NCBI RefSeq assembly: GCF_030152825.1 | Contig: NZ_JASLIP010000008.1 | Span: forward strand, 1-64,000 | From: Corynebacterium sp. | GTDB taxonomy: Bacteria; Actinomycetota; Actinomycetes; Mycobacteriales; Mycobacteriaceae | Direction of reading: 5' to 3' | DNA length: 64,000 nucleotides | Translations under genes and position numbers: made by a program | Notes under the pieces: model-generated | Database searches by the model: none | Told to the model about the DNA's origin: nothing | The model's input: the letters and a program-made list of their open reading frames with translations, nothing else | Shown: piece by piece, positions 7,942 to 16,396 of the stretch | Numbering within the stretch: the stretch's first letter is position 1 | Layout: each line of letters opens with the position of its first letter

Positions 7942-9393
7942 GTGAACACCACAACTAATACCACCCGCGGCGCAACAGAAAAGCCGCTGACGCTCGCCGA
8001 GAAGGTCTGGCGCGACCACCTCGTCGCCAGTGGATCGGACGGCGACCCGGACCTGCTGTACATCGACCTCCACCTCGTCCACGAGGTCACCTCGCCGCAG
8101 GCCTTCGACGGGCTGCGCCAGGCCGGCCGCCCCGTCCGTCGTCCTGACCTGACCATCGCAACCGAGGACCACAACGTCCCCACGACCGGCGTCGTCGGTG
8201 GAAACCTGCTGGACATCGAGGACCAGACCTCCCGCCTTCAGGTCTCGACCCTGCGTAAAAACGCCGAAGAGTTCGGCATCCGCCTGCACTCCATGGGCGA
8301 CATCGACCAGGGCATCGTCCACACCGTCGGCCCACAGCTCGGCCTGACTCAGCCGGGCATGACGGTGGTGTGCGGTGACTCCCACACTTCCACCCACGGT
8401 GCCTTCGGCTCCATCGCCATGGGCATCGGCACCTCCGAGGTCGAGCACGTGCTGGCCACCCAGACCCTGCCGCTGAAGCCCTTCAAGACCATGCGCATCG
8501 AGGTCAGTGGCGAGCTGCAGCCGGGGGTCTCCGCCAAGGACCTGATTCTTGCCATCATCGCGAAGATCGGCACCGGCGGCGGCCAGGGCCACATCATTGA
8601 ATACCGCGGCGAGGCCATTGAGAAGCTGTCGATGGAAGCCCGCATGACCATCTGCAACATGTCCATCGAGGCCGGCGCCCGGGCTGGCATGGTTGCTCCC
8701 GACCAGACCACCTTCGACTACCTCGAGGGCCGCCCGCACGCCCCGCAGGGCCAGGACTGGGAGGACGCCGTCGAGTACTGGAAGTCCCTGCGCACCGATG
8801 AGGGCGCGGAGTTCGACACGGTCGTCCACATCGATGGCTCCAGCCTCACCCCGTTCATCACCTGGGGAACGAACCCGGGCCAGGGCCTGCCGTTGGGCGC
8901 GACCGTGCCTGCGCCGGAGGACTTCACCAACGACACCGACCGCGCCGCCGCCGAGAGCGCCCTGGAGTACATGGACCTGACCCCGGGAACCCCGCTGCGG
9001 GACATCCCGGTGGACGTGGTCTTCCTGGGCTCCTGCACCAACGCCCGCATCGAGGACCTGCGCGCAGCCGCCGAGGTTCTGGACGGCCGGAAGGTCGCTG
9101 ACAGCGTCCAGATGCTCGTCGTCCCGTCGTCCACGCGAGTCAAGCAGCAGGCAGAGGAGGAGGGCCTGGACAAGATCTTCCTCGCCGCGGGCGCTGAGTG
9201 GCGCACCGCAGGCTGCTCCATGTGCCTGGGCATGAACCCGGACCAGCTGACCCCCGGCCAGCGCTCCGCCTCGACCTCCAACCGCAACTTCGAGGGCCGC
9301 CAGGGCAAGGGTGGCCGCACCCACCTGGTCTCCCCGCAGGTCGCAGCGGCCACCGCCGTCCAGGGCACCTTCGCAAGCCCCGCCGACCTCTAA
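7942..9393 (+). CDS. leuC: 3-isopropylmalate dehydratase large subunit
   Basis: A 483-residue aconitase-superfamily protein that, with LeuD, isomerises 2- to 3-isopropylmalate in leucine synthesis. Cluster ligands are visible: Cys365 in GSCTNARIED, and Cys425/Cys428 in GCSMCLGMNPD. N-terminal motifs include YIDLHLVHEVTSPQAF and CGDSHTSTHGAFG. The GTG at 7942 is chosen because AGGAGAG ends 4 nt upstream and the protein then starts just before the family's conserved N-terminus; an open frame continuing upstream to 7495 is not coding. leuD follows 53 nt downstream, and ltbR is divergent. Confidence 0.96.
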   Translation: MNTTTNTTRGATEKPLTLAEKVWRDHLVASGSDGDPDLLYIDLHLVHEVTSPQAFDGLRQAGRPVRRPDLTIATEDHNVPTTGVVGGNLLDIEDQTSRLQVSTLRKNAEEFGIRLHSMGDIDQGIVHTVGPQLGLTQPGMTVVCGDSHTSTHGAFGSIAMGIGTSEVEHVLATQTLPLKPFKTMRIEVSGELQPGVSAKDLILAIIAKIGTGGGQGHIIEYRGEAIEKLSMEARMTICNMSIEAGARAGMVAPDQTTFDYLEGRPHAPQGQDWEDAVEYWKSLRTDEGAEFDTVVHIDGSSLTPFITWGTNPGQGLPLGATVPAPEDFTNDTDRAAAESALEYMDLTPGTPLRDIPVDVVFLGSCTNARIEDLRAAAEVLDGRKVADSVQMLVVPSSTRVKQQAEEEGLDKIFLAAGAEWRTAGCSMCLGMNPDQLTPGQRSASTSNRNFEGRQGKGGRTHLVSPQVAAATAVQGTFASPADL

Positions 9394-9446
9394 GCGAACA
9401 CGTCACCCAGAAGTTCACCCACGGAACCCACGAAGGAAGCCACACC

Positions 9447-10052
9447 ATGGAAAAGTTCCACACCCACACCGGTGTCGCAGCGCCCCTGATGCGCTCCAAC
9501 GTCGACACCGACCAGATCATCCCCGCCGTGTACCTGAAGCGCGTGACCCGCACCGGCTTCGAGGACGGCCTGTTCGCTGGCTGGCGCCAGAGCCCGGACT
9601 TCGTCCTGAACCAGGATGCGTTTAAAGACGCCTCCGTGCTGGTTGCGGGGCCGGACTTCGGCACCGGCTCCTCTCGAGAGCACGCCGTCTGGGCGCTGAT
9701 GGACTACGGTTTCCGCGTTGTCCTGTCCTCTCGATTCGCGGATATTTTCAAGGGCAACTCCAGCAAGGCCGGGCTGCTGGCCGCTATCGTCGAGCAGTCC
9801 GACATCGAGCTGATGTGGAAGCTCATCGAGCAGAACCCCGGCATCGAGATGACCGTGAACCTCGAGGATCGCACCGCGACCCTGGGCAGCCACACCTTCA
9901 ACATCGAGGTCGATGACTACACCCGCTGGCGCCTGATGGAGGGCCTGGACGACATCGGTCTGACCCTGCGCAAGGAAGAGCAGATCGCCGAGTTCGAGTC
10001 CCAGCGCCCGAGCTTCAAGCCGAAGACGCTGCCAGCCCGCACCGCGGACTAA
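9447..10052 (+). CDS. leuD: 3-isopropylmalate dehydratase small subunit
   Basis: A 201-residue LeuD swivel-domain protein, the partner of LeuC. Family motifs include NVDTDQIIPAVYLKRVTRTG near the N-terminus and DFGTGSSREHAVWAL in the middle, and the length is typical. AAGGA is 9-10 nt upstream of the ATG. It forms a two-gene unit with leuC and is followed by a hairpin at 10072-10114. Confidence 0.96.
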   Translation: MEKFHTHTGVAAPLMRSNVDTDQIIPAVYLKRVTRTGFEDGLFAGWRQSPDFVLNQDAFKDASVLVAGPDFGTGSSREHAVWALMDYGFRVVLSSRFADIFKGNSSKAGLLAAIVEQSDIELMWKLIEQNPGIEMTVNLEDRTATLGSHTFNIEVDDYTRWRLMEGLDDIGLTLRKEEQIAEFESQRPSFKPKTLPARTAD

Positions 10053-10071
10053 GCGGCAGCAAAGCCGAAAA

Positions 10072-10114
10072 GACCCCGCCCCGGTCGGCCACAGAGCCGA
10101 TCAGGAGCGGGGTC
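10072..10114 (+). terminator. Hairpin after leuCD
   Basis: GACCCCGC (10072-10079) pairs with GCGGGGTC (10107-10114), with an inner TCGGC/GCCGA stem. It lacks a clean T-run. It lies between convergent leuD and mutT1 and could serve both. Confidence 0.5.
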
Positions 10115-10172
10115 TCGCCGTTATAGGGCGGCAGGTCACCGGCAATGGGTGCTAGGTGCCCGGCCAGTCGGG

Positions 10173-11183
10173 TTACTTCACCGGCAACGCGCTGGCCAGG
10201 TAGTCCGCACCCAGCAGCTGATCATCCTTGAAGTGCAGCACCCACACGCTGCCCTTCTTCACGCGCACGTCCTCGACCTCGATGCCGCTCTCGTTAAAGA
10301 GATGCTCCAGCATCGCCGGGATCGCCGCACCCTGGGAGGACACGGCGGCGACCTTGCGCTGCTCAACCGTCGCCTTCAGCGCAGCAACAGCCGCCGGGAC
10401 GTCCGCCACGACCTGATCGTCGGAGAAGGTCGAGGACACTGTCAGCGGAAGGTCGAAAGCCTGGGAGAACGGGGAGACCGTGTCGAAGCAGCGGTCCGGG
10501 CGCGCCGAGAACACCGCCGACGGCCCATAGGCCCCCAGCTGGGAGATGAGCATCTCGGACTGGCGACGGCCGCGCTTGTCCAGAATGCGCTTGTCATCAT
10601 CACCGCTCCACGTCCGCCGTGGCAGCGCGCGGGCATGGCGAGTCAGCAGAACCCGACGGTTTGCCCCCAGGGCCAGCAGCTCCAAAGCAGCATCCAAAAC
10701 CTGCTGATCGAGCGGGTAAGTCAGCGACTTGCGTGCCTTCTTCGGCGACAACCAACGCAGCTCGTCGACCTCGTCGTCCACATCATTGTTGCCCTCGAAG
10801 TAGCCGTCCACGGCCTCCGCAGTCCAGTAATAAACCACCTTCGTGCGCTTGCGGACCGGGTAGTGGACGTAGCCCAGCAACCAGCCGAGCTCCACGCGGT
10901 AGCCGGTCTCCTCCAGGATCTCACGGAACGCGGTGCCCGCGAGGTTCTCGCCCGGGTCGACCTTGCCCTTCGGCAGCGTCCAGTCGTCGTAGCGGGGGCG
11001 GTGCTCCACCGCGATCTCCAGCTCACCCTGCTCGTTGTGCCGCCACAGCACCGCGCCGGCAGCGAACGTCGGACGCTCGAACTCTTCGGTGGGGTGGGAG
11101 CCGATGCGCGCCACGTGGCCACGCCCATTGATTGACTTGGCCAGGGATGTGGATAGGTTGCCGTCGCCGTTGTTCGTGATCAC
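10173..11183 (-). CDS. mutT1: NUDIX hydrolase with histidine-phosphatase domain (MutT1-like)
   Basis: A 336-residue two-domain protein. The N-terminal Nudix domain (about 35-165) has the box GKVDPGEN...REILEETGY. The C-terminal phosphoglycerate-mutase-like domain starts with LLTRHARALPRRTW, where RHA replaces the usual RHG, as in mycobacterial MutT1 (Rv2985). MutT1 sanitises 8-oxo-dGTP and related nucleotides and also acts on diadenosine polyphosphates. The start is GTG at 11183 with GGGAGGA 8 nt upstream. The leuCD-mutT1 neighbourhood is shared with mycobacteria, although hupB, which sits between them there, is absent. Confidence 0.9.
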   Translation of the reverse strand: MITNNGDGNLSTSLAKSINGRGHVARIGSHPTEEFERPTFAAGAVLWRHNEQGELEIAVEHRPRYDDWTLPKGKVDPGENLAGTAFREILEETGYRVELGWLLGYVHYPVRKRTKVVYYWTAEAVDGYFEGNNDVDDEVDELRWLSPKKARKSLTYPLDQQVLDAALELLALGANRRVLLTRHARALPRRTWSGDDDKRILDKRGRRQSEMLISQLGAYGPSAVFSARPDRCFDTVSPFSQAFDLPLTVSSTFSDDQVVADVPAAVAALKATVEQRKVAAVSSQGAAIPAMLEHLFNESGIEVEDVRVKKGSVWVLHFKDDQLLGADYLASALPVK

Positions 11184-11309
11184 GAGGAAAATCCTCCCGT
11201 CGGGGGACTAGAATTGGGAAGCTGACTTAACAACAGTGATCCTATACGAGGCCAAACAGGATCAGATACGTAGGCATACGGGACATAAATTTTAGGCGGT
11301 GTTCGCACG

Positions 11310-12308
11310 ATGGTGCAGGTAGCAGTGATGGGGGCTGGTTCGTGGGGGACGACCGTGGCGAAGGTTTTCGCCGACTCCGGCAACCCCGTCACCCTGTGGG
11401 CTCGCCGCGATGAGGTCGCCGCCGACGTCAACGACAATCACCGCAATAGCGCCTATCTCGGGGACGTGGATCTTCCCGAAGGACTTTCAGCGACGACGGA
11501 CCCCGCCACGGCACTTCACGGTGCGGAGATCGTGGTGCTCGGCGTCCCCTCCCAGACGCTGCGCAGCAACCTGAGCAGCTGGCGGGAACACATCGAGCCG
11601 AATGCCACGATCGTCAGCCTCGCCAAGGGCATCGAGTACGAGACCGGGATGCGCATGAGCCAGGTCATCGCGGACGTCGCCGGGGTCGCCAGCGACCGGG
11701 TCGCCGTGCTCACCGGCCCGAACCTCGCCAAGGAAGTCGCCCAGGGGCAACCCGCCGCCACCCTCATCGCCTGTGAGGACGACGACCGCGCCCGCTTCGT
11801 CCAGTCCGCCGTCGCCGCGCCGTATTTCCGCCCCTACACCAGCCAGGACGTCCTGGGGGCCGAGGTTGCTGGTACCTCCAAGAACGTCATCGCGCTGGCC
11901 GCGGGCATCGCCGCAGGCTGTGGCTTTGGAGCAAACACTAATGCCACCGTCATCACCCGCGGGCTTGCCGAGACCACCAGGCTGGCCCTCCAGCTCGGTG
12001 CGGACGCGCGCACCATGGCCGGGCTCGCGGGCATGGGCGACCTGGTTGCCACGTGTACCTCGCCACTATCTCGCAACCGCAGCTTCGGCCAGCGCCTTGG
12101 CGAGGGAGCGGGTCTAGAGGCAGCTGCTGAGGCCACCAAGGGGCAGGTCGCCGAGGGAGTGGTCAGCTGCCGCTCCGTCCAGGCGCTGGCGCGCAAGGCT
12201 GGGGTGGAAATGCCCATCACCGATGCGGTGGTGCAAGTCTGCTACGAGGGCGCGACCCCGGAGCAGATCATCAACCAGCTGCTGGGGCGCACCCGCAAGC
12301 CCGAGTGA
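11310..12308 (+). CDS. gpsA: Glycerol-3-phosphate dehydrogenase [NAD(P)+]
   Basis: A 332-residue cytosolic enzyme that reduces dihydroxyacetone phosphate to sn-glycerol-3-phosphate for phospholipid synthesis. The Rossmann motif GAGSWGT is at residues 8-14, followed by LTGPNLAKEV and the substrate-binding region EVAGTSKNVIALAAGIAAG, with RGLAE and GMGDLVATC further on. The length is standard. There is no strong ribosome site; GGCGGTG lies about 12 nt upstream, and TAAATT further up may be a -10 box. The upstream gap carries a GATCC/GGATC inverted repeat. ddl follows on the same strand. Confidence 0.95.
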   Translation: MVQVAVMGAGSWGTTVAKVFADSGNPVTLWARRDEVAADVNDNHRNSAYLGDVDLPEGLSATTDPATALHGAEIVVLGVPSQTLRSNLSSWREHIEPNATIVSLAKGIEYETGMRMSQVIADVAGVASDRVAVLTGPNLAKEVAQGQPAATLIACEDDDRARFVQSAVAAPYFRPYTSQDVLGAEVAGTSKNVIALAAGIAAGCGFGANTNATVITRGLAETTRLALQLGADARTMAGLAGMGDLVATCTSPLSRNRSFGQRLGEGAGLEAAAEATKGQVAEGVVSCRSVQALARKAGVEMPITDAVVQVCYEGATPEQIINQLLGRTRKPE

Positions 12309-12373
12309 CAGCCCGAGTGCCAGGGGCGCGCCGTCCCCGCGGTGGGCTACCGCGATTCGCTGCCCCAAGCGGG

Positions 12374-12379
12374 TAGGGT
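12374..12379 (+). promoter_or_regulatory. ddl -10 box (leaderless)
   Basis: TAGGGT with 7 nt to the GTG start of ddl and no Shine-Dalgarno between them. Confidence 0.55.
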
Positions 12380-12386
12380 TAGCGCT

Positions 12387-13478
12387 GTGACTGCAGCTGA
12401 AAAACTCACCGTCGCCGTCGTTTACGGTGGCCAATCGACCGAGCACTCCGTGTCCTGTATCTCCGCAGGCGCGATCATCGACAACCTGGACTCTGATCGG
12501 TTCACGGTCGTCCCCGTTGGCATCACCAGCGGGGGAGCGTGGGTGCCGGGAACCACGGATACCGCACAGCTGCGAGCCGATGGCCGCGAGCTACCCACCG
12601 TTGCCGATCACAGTGAGCGGATCCAGCCCATGCTGGGCGCCGCCGGAAAAGCCACCGAGTTCCGTTTCGTCACCGGTGACCGTACCGGGGAGGTCTTCGC
12701 CACCGCGGACGTCATCTTCCCCGTCCTGCACGGCGCCAACGGTGAAGATGGCACTATCCAGGGTCTTTTCGACCTGCTGGGCGCCCGCTACGTCGGCAAC
12801 GGCGTGCTGGCCTCCGCGGCGGGCATGGACAAGGAGTTCACCAAGAAGATCGCCCGGGAAGCCAACATCCCGACCGGCCCGGAGGTCGTTCTGCAGGGCC
12901 GCGCCGAGCTAACGGACGAGGAGCGCGAGCTGCTCGGCCTCCCGGTGTTCGTCAAGCCTGCCCGGGGTGGCTCCTCGATCGGCATCTCGAAGGTGGACAG
13001 CTGGCAGGACCTGCCCGCAGCCATCGAGGAGGCCGCCTCCCACGACCCGAAGGTCATCATCGAGGCCATGATCATCGGCCCCGAGGTTGAATGTGGCGTG
13101 CTGGAGCGCGAGGACGGCACCCTGGTCGCATCCTCCCCAGCCATGCTGCAGGGCACCGACGCCGGCGAGGAGGGCTTTTATGGCTTCGACGCCAAGTACC
13201 TTGACGACACCGTCAGTGCCACCATTCCCGCCCCGCTCGACGAGGCCACCACGCGCCGGGTGCAGCAGCTCGCGATCGAGACTTATCGAGCGCTGGGCTG
13301 CACCGGCCTGGCACGCGTGGACTTCTTCGTCACCGACACCGGCCCGATCCTCAATGAGATCAACACGATGCCCGGCTTCACCCCGATCAGCATGTACCCG
13401 CAGATGTTCCTTGCTGATGGTCTGAGCTACACCGACCTGCTGACCACCCTGGTCGCCGGGGCGCGTCGCCACTCATAG
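12387..13478 (+). CDS. ddl: D-alanine--D-alanine ligase
   Basis: A 363-residue ATP-grasp enzyme that joins two D-alanines for peptidoglycan precursor synthesis. VVYGGQSTEHSVSC near the N-terminus, HGANGEDGTIQGLFDLLG in the first domain, FVKPARGGSSIGISKV in the ATP-grasp fold and NEINTMPGFTPISMYP at the C-terminus are all family signatures. The GTG at 12387 is chosen because it begins just before the conserved N-terminus and has a leaderless-type promoter; extending to the ATG at 12342 adds a stretch without family similarity. It converges with the DUF3515 gene, separated by a strong hairpin. Confidence 0.95.
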   Translation: MTAAEKLTVAVVYGGQSTEHSVSCISAGAIIDNLDSDRFTVVPVGITSGGAWVPGTTDTAQLRADGRELPTVADHSERIQPMLGAAGKATEFRFVTGDRTGEVFATADVIFPVLHGANGEDGTIQGLFDLLGARYVGNGVLASAAGMDKEFTKKIAREANIPTGPEVVLQGRAELTDEERELLGLPVFVKPARGGSSIGISKVDSWQDLPAAIEEAASHDPKVIIEAMIIGPEVECGVLEREDGTLVASSPAMLQGTDAGEEGFYGFDAKYLDDTVSATIPAPLDEATTRRVQQLAIETYRALGCTGLARVDFFVTDTGPILNEINTMPGFTPISMYPQMFLADGLSYTDLLTTLVAGARRHS

Positions 13479-13495
13479 ACCCTAAGACAACGGGA

Positions 13496-13526
13496 AACGC
13501 CCGCCACGGTCACCGTGGCGGGCGTT
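13496..13526. terminator. Long hairpin between convergent ddl and DUF3515 gene
   Basis: A near-perfect 15-bp inverted repeat beginning AACGCCCGCCACGG and closing on ACCGTGGCGGGCGTT. There is no long T-run on the plus side; the minus side reads into TTTCCCGTTGTCTT. It is likely a shared terminator. Confidence 0.6.
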
Positions 13527-13584
13527 GGTGTGTGCGGGGGATGCCCCGGAATAGCCCGGGACGTTAACCACGCACTGGGAGGGG

Positions 13585-14712
13585 CTACGAGCGCTCGGCG
13601 CGCTTCGACATGCTCTCGGTAATCGCCTTCGTCACCGTGGGCAGCACATCGCCGCTGCTAAACTGCGGCATCGCGACGGCGACGACCTCCTCGTGGCCGA
13701 TCGCGTACCAGTGACCGATCGTCGAACCCTGCGCGAGGGCAGGGGCGTCGAACCACGGAACGTCGTCGATCTGGGAAAGCCGCTCACCGCGCTCATAGGA
13801 CTCCGGGAAGGCAACGCCACAGCGGACCACGACCGGCTCGTTGCCCTCCTTCTCGGGCTGGTAGACGACCAGAGAATCCGCCGCGGCGCGCTTCGCCTGC
13901 TCGATGAAGCCCGAGAGCTTCGGATCTCGCAGCGCGTCCTCGCCGGCCACGGCCTTGGCGTTGTTCTCCATCAGCTCGCCCAGCTCCTCGCTGCTCAGGC
14001 GACGGAAGCCGGCGATCTCCGCAGGCAGGGTCTCGTCGAAGGAACGGCAGGTCTGCTCATTACGATCCTTGGCTACCGGCTCGTCTGCCAGCGGCAGGGC
14101 AGCCGGGGTCACGGGGGAATCAGAGGACGCGACCTCGCCGAGAACGGGCGAGATCTCCGCCACCGCGTCCTTGATGAGGTCGCCGTCCGCCTCGGACGTC
14201 ACCGCAACGGTCGGCTCCCCGGACACGAAGTACCAGGTGGCCAGGGTGGAACCCGGGGTGGCGTCCTGGGCGATGAACCAGCTCGCCCCCTCAGCCGCGG
14301 AGACCGGGCTGATGACTGTGTACTGATCTGGCATCGTGACGCCGCAACGGACGGTCAGTTGGGTGCCGTTGGTGTCCCGGTAAGCGACGGTGCCGTCTGG
14401 AACCGGATCTAGAATGCCCACCTTCCGGAACTTACCGGCCTTCTCCGGGGCCTTCTCCACCAGCTGAGAGCACTCCGCGGCCTTCGCATCCGGTGCATCA
14501 ACGGCGCCGACCGAGACGTCCGAATACTTCTGCCGATCCGAAAGAATCTTGGCTCCCCCCAACACCGCGACGGTGAAGACGAGAGCTAGGATCAGACTGA
14601 TCGTGACGAGTGAACGGGGAGCCCCTGCTCCACGGCCCTGGGCATCAGCCCCCGTAGTCGGGCCCTGCGAGGCGGCCGGGGATGCACCCCGTGGATTACG
14701 CTGTGTGCTCAT
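13585..14712 (-). CDS. Membrane-anchored protein with two tandem DUF3515 domains
   Basis: A 375-residue protein of unknown function, related to Rv2980 of M. tuberculosis, which is also found between ddl and thiL. A disordered N-terminus (1-35) is followed by one hydrophobic segment (about 38-60: LVTISLILALVFTVAVLGG), then extracytoplasmic sequence. Two copies of the DUF3515 unit are visible, about 80-195 and 215-370. VRCGVTMPDQY and PGSTLATWYF in the first match VRCGVAFPESY and QGSTIGHWYA in the second, and each copy has a paired Cys. Most homologues have one copy. ATG 14712 is preferred because TAAGAT lies 8 nt upstream. The gene is divergent from thiL. Confidence 0.8.
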   Translation of the reverse strand: MSTQRNPRGASPAASQGPTTGADAQGRGAGAPRSLVTISLILALVFTVAVLGGAKILSDRQKYSDVSVGAVDAPDAKAAECSQLVEKAPEKAGKFRKVGILDPVPDGTVAYRDTNGTQLTVRCGVTMPDQYTVISPVSAAEGASWFIAQDATPGSTLATWYFVSGEPTVAVTSEADGDLIKDAVAEISPVLGEVASSDSPVTPAALPLADEPVAKDRNEQTCRSFDETLPAEIAGFRRLSSEELGELMENNAKAVAGEDALRDPKLSGFIEQAKRAAADSLVVYQPEKEGNEPVVVRCGVAFPESYERGERLSQIDDVPWFDAPALAQGSTIGHWYAIGHEEVVAVAMPQFSSGDVLPTVTKAITESMSKRAERS

Positions 14713-14720
14713 AGGCACAC

Positions 14721-14726
14721 ATCTTA
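14721..14726 (-). promoter_or_regulatory. DUF3515 gene -10 box (leaderless)
   Basis: TAAGAT on the minus strand, 8 nt before ATG 14712. It overlaps the ribosome-binding region of divergent thiL. Confidence 0.45.
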
Positions 14727-14741
14727 TAAGGAGGCGGGCGG

Positions 14742-15719
14742 ATGTTCCGATACACCGGGCCTACGGTGCGCGAGGTGGGGGAGGCGGCCACCATCCAGGC
14801 GATCCGTCGTGCAGCCCCGAGCGAACTCAACGGCGACGACGCGGCGATCCTGCGGCCCACAGCACCGAACTCGCGCCACGTCAGCTGCACCGACATCCTC
14901 GTCCTCGGGCGCCACTTCCGGCCCGAATACTCCACGGCCTACGAGGTCGGCGTGAAAGCCATCACGCAAAACTTCGCCGACATCCAGGCCATGGGAGCCA
15001 GGCCCACCGCAGCCCTGCTCGGGCTGGCGGTCCCGGGTGAGACCCCGCTGAGCTGGGTCAGCGAACTCGCCGAGGGGATTGAGGCCGCCGCCGAGCCCTG
15101 GGCTGCCGAATTGGTGGGTGGCGACATCGTGCAGGGCAAGGAACTCCTCATCTCCATCACCGCGCTCGGCGAGCTCACCGGCCCCGCGCCCGCCCTGCGG
15201 GTCAACCGCGCCGCGCCGGGGCAGCAGGTCATCGCGCACGGCAAGCTCGGGCACTCCGCGGCGGGGCTGGACGTGCTGCGCCACTACGGCAGCCGGGCAG
15301 CGGTCCCGGACGATGAGATCCTGCAGGAACTGGCCAGCTGGCACTGCGCACCCAGCCTGGTGGTGGGGCAGGGGACCGTCGCCCGGGCAGCCGGCGTGGC
15401 AAGCATGACTGATAACTCCGACGGGCTGATCTCCGACCTCAACCACATCGCGACGTCATCCGGGGTCACCATCGACGTCGAAAAGGCCGGCATCGCCCCC
15501 GACGAGATGCTCCAGCACGCGGCAGACGTCCTGCAGGAGGACCCGTGGAAGTGGGTCTTGAGCGGCGGTGAGGACCACAGCCTGCTGGCCACCACCGCAG
15601 CCCGCATCCCCACCGGCTTCCGACGTATCGGGAGCACGGGCTCGCAAACCGGTTCGGGACCGAAGGTCACCATCGATGGCGCCACCCCGGTCTACACCGC
15701 GGGCTGGTCCTCGCTCTAA
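14742..15719 (+). CDS. thiL: Thiamine-monophosphate kinase
   Basis: A 325-residue ATP-dependent kinase (PurM-like fold) that phosphorylates thiamine monophosphate to the pyrophosphate cofactor. LNGDDAAIL at the N-terminus, FADIQAMGARPTAALLGLAV in the centre, MTDNSDGLISDL and LSGGEDHSLL are the conserved motifs. AAGGAGG lies 8 nt upstream of the ATG. ung follows after 31 nt on the same strand with its own ribosome site, so the two are probably co-transcribed. Only 29 bp separate this start from the divergent DUF3515 gene. Confidence 0.94.
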   Translation: MFRYTGPTVREVGEAATIQAIRRAAPSELNGDDAAILRPTAPNSRHVSCTDILVLGRHFRPEYSTAYEVGVKAITQNFADIQAMGARPTAALLGLAVPGETPLSWVSELAEGIEAAAEPWAAELVGGDIVQGKELLISITALGELTGPAPALRVNRAAPGQQVIAHGKLGHSAAGLDVLRHYGSRAAVPDDEILQELASWHCAPSLVVGQGTVARAAGVASMTDNSDGLISDLNHIATSSGVTIDVEKAGIAPDEMLQHAADVLQEDPWKWVLSGGEDHSLLATTAARIPTGFRRIGSTGSQTGSGPKVTIDGATPVYTAGWSSL

Positions 15720-15750
15720 GCCGCCCACGACACCCGCTAGGAGGTCCACC

Positions 15751-16386
15751 ATGATTTACGTGCACCCCAATTGGCAGCTGCCCGGGCTGGAGGAAACCCT
15801 GCACAAAGCTCAGGCGGCCCACGCGCCGGGCCAACAGGTCCTCCCGCCGGAGGAATACATCCTGCGGGCCTTCGAGGTCGACCCGGCGGACGTGAAGTGC
15901 CTCATCGTGGGGCAAGACCCATATCCCACCCCGGGGCATGCGGTGGGGCTCGCGTTCTCCTCTGAAGGTGAGCAGATCCCGAAGTCCCTGCAGAACATCT
16001 TCACGGAATACAGCGAGGACCTGGGCCTGCCCCGGCCCACCACCGCGGACCTAAGCCCCTGGCTGGACGAGGGGGTGCTGCTGCTCAACCGGGTGCTCAC
16101 GGTGCTCGCGGGACAGGCGAATAGCCACCGGGGCCTGGGGTGGGAGGCCATCACGGAGGCCGCGGTTCGCCAGGTCGCAGCCAACGAGCATTTCTGCGCG
16201 ATCCTCTGGGGCAAACAGGCCCAGCAGCTGGCGGGCATCATCGGGCCCGAGCGCTGCATCATGTCCCCGCACCCATCACCGCTGTCTGCCTACCGCGGAT
16301 TCTTCGGCTCCCGACCCTTCAGCCGTGCCAATGAAATCCTGCGGGCCCAGGGTGCCGATCCCGTGGATTGGAGCCTCGACCGTTAA
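15751..16386 (+). CDS. ung: Uracil-DNA glycosylase, family 1
   Basis: A 211-residue base-excision-repair enzyme that removes uracil from DNA. The water-activating loop GQDPYP (Asp56), the uracil pocket LLLNRVLTV and the minor-groove loop HPSPLSAYRGF are intact. The length is close to the family norm. GGAGG precedes the ATG by 6 nt. It follows thiL; the rpmB-type gene that lies between ung and the next gene in mycobacteria is absent. Confidence 0.95.
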   Translation: MIYVHPNWQLPGLEETLHKAQAAHAPGQQVLPPEEYILRAFEVDPADVKCLIVGQDPYPTPGHAVGLAFSSEGEQIPKSLQNIFTEYSEDLGLPRPTTADLSPWLDEGVLLLNRVLTVLAGQANSHRGLGWEAITEAAVRQVAANEHFCAILWGKQAQQLAGIIGPERCIMSPHPSPLSAYRGFFGSRPFSRANEILRAQGADPVDWSLDR

Positions 16387-16389
16387 GCT
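16384..16389 (+). promoter_or_regulatory. -10 box of the FakA-like gene (leaderless)
   Basis: TAAGCT overlaps the ung stop codon and is 7 nt from the ATG of the next gene; no Shine-Dalgarno is present. Confidence 0.5.
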
Positions 16390-16396
16390 GGCAGGC

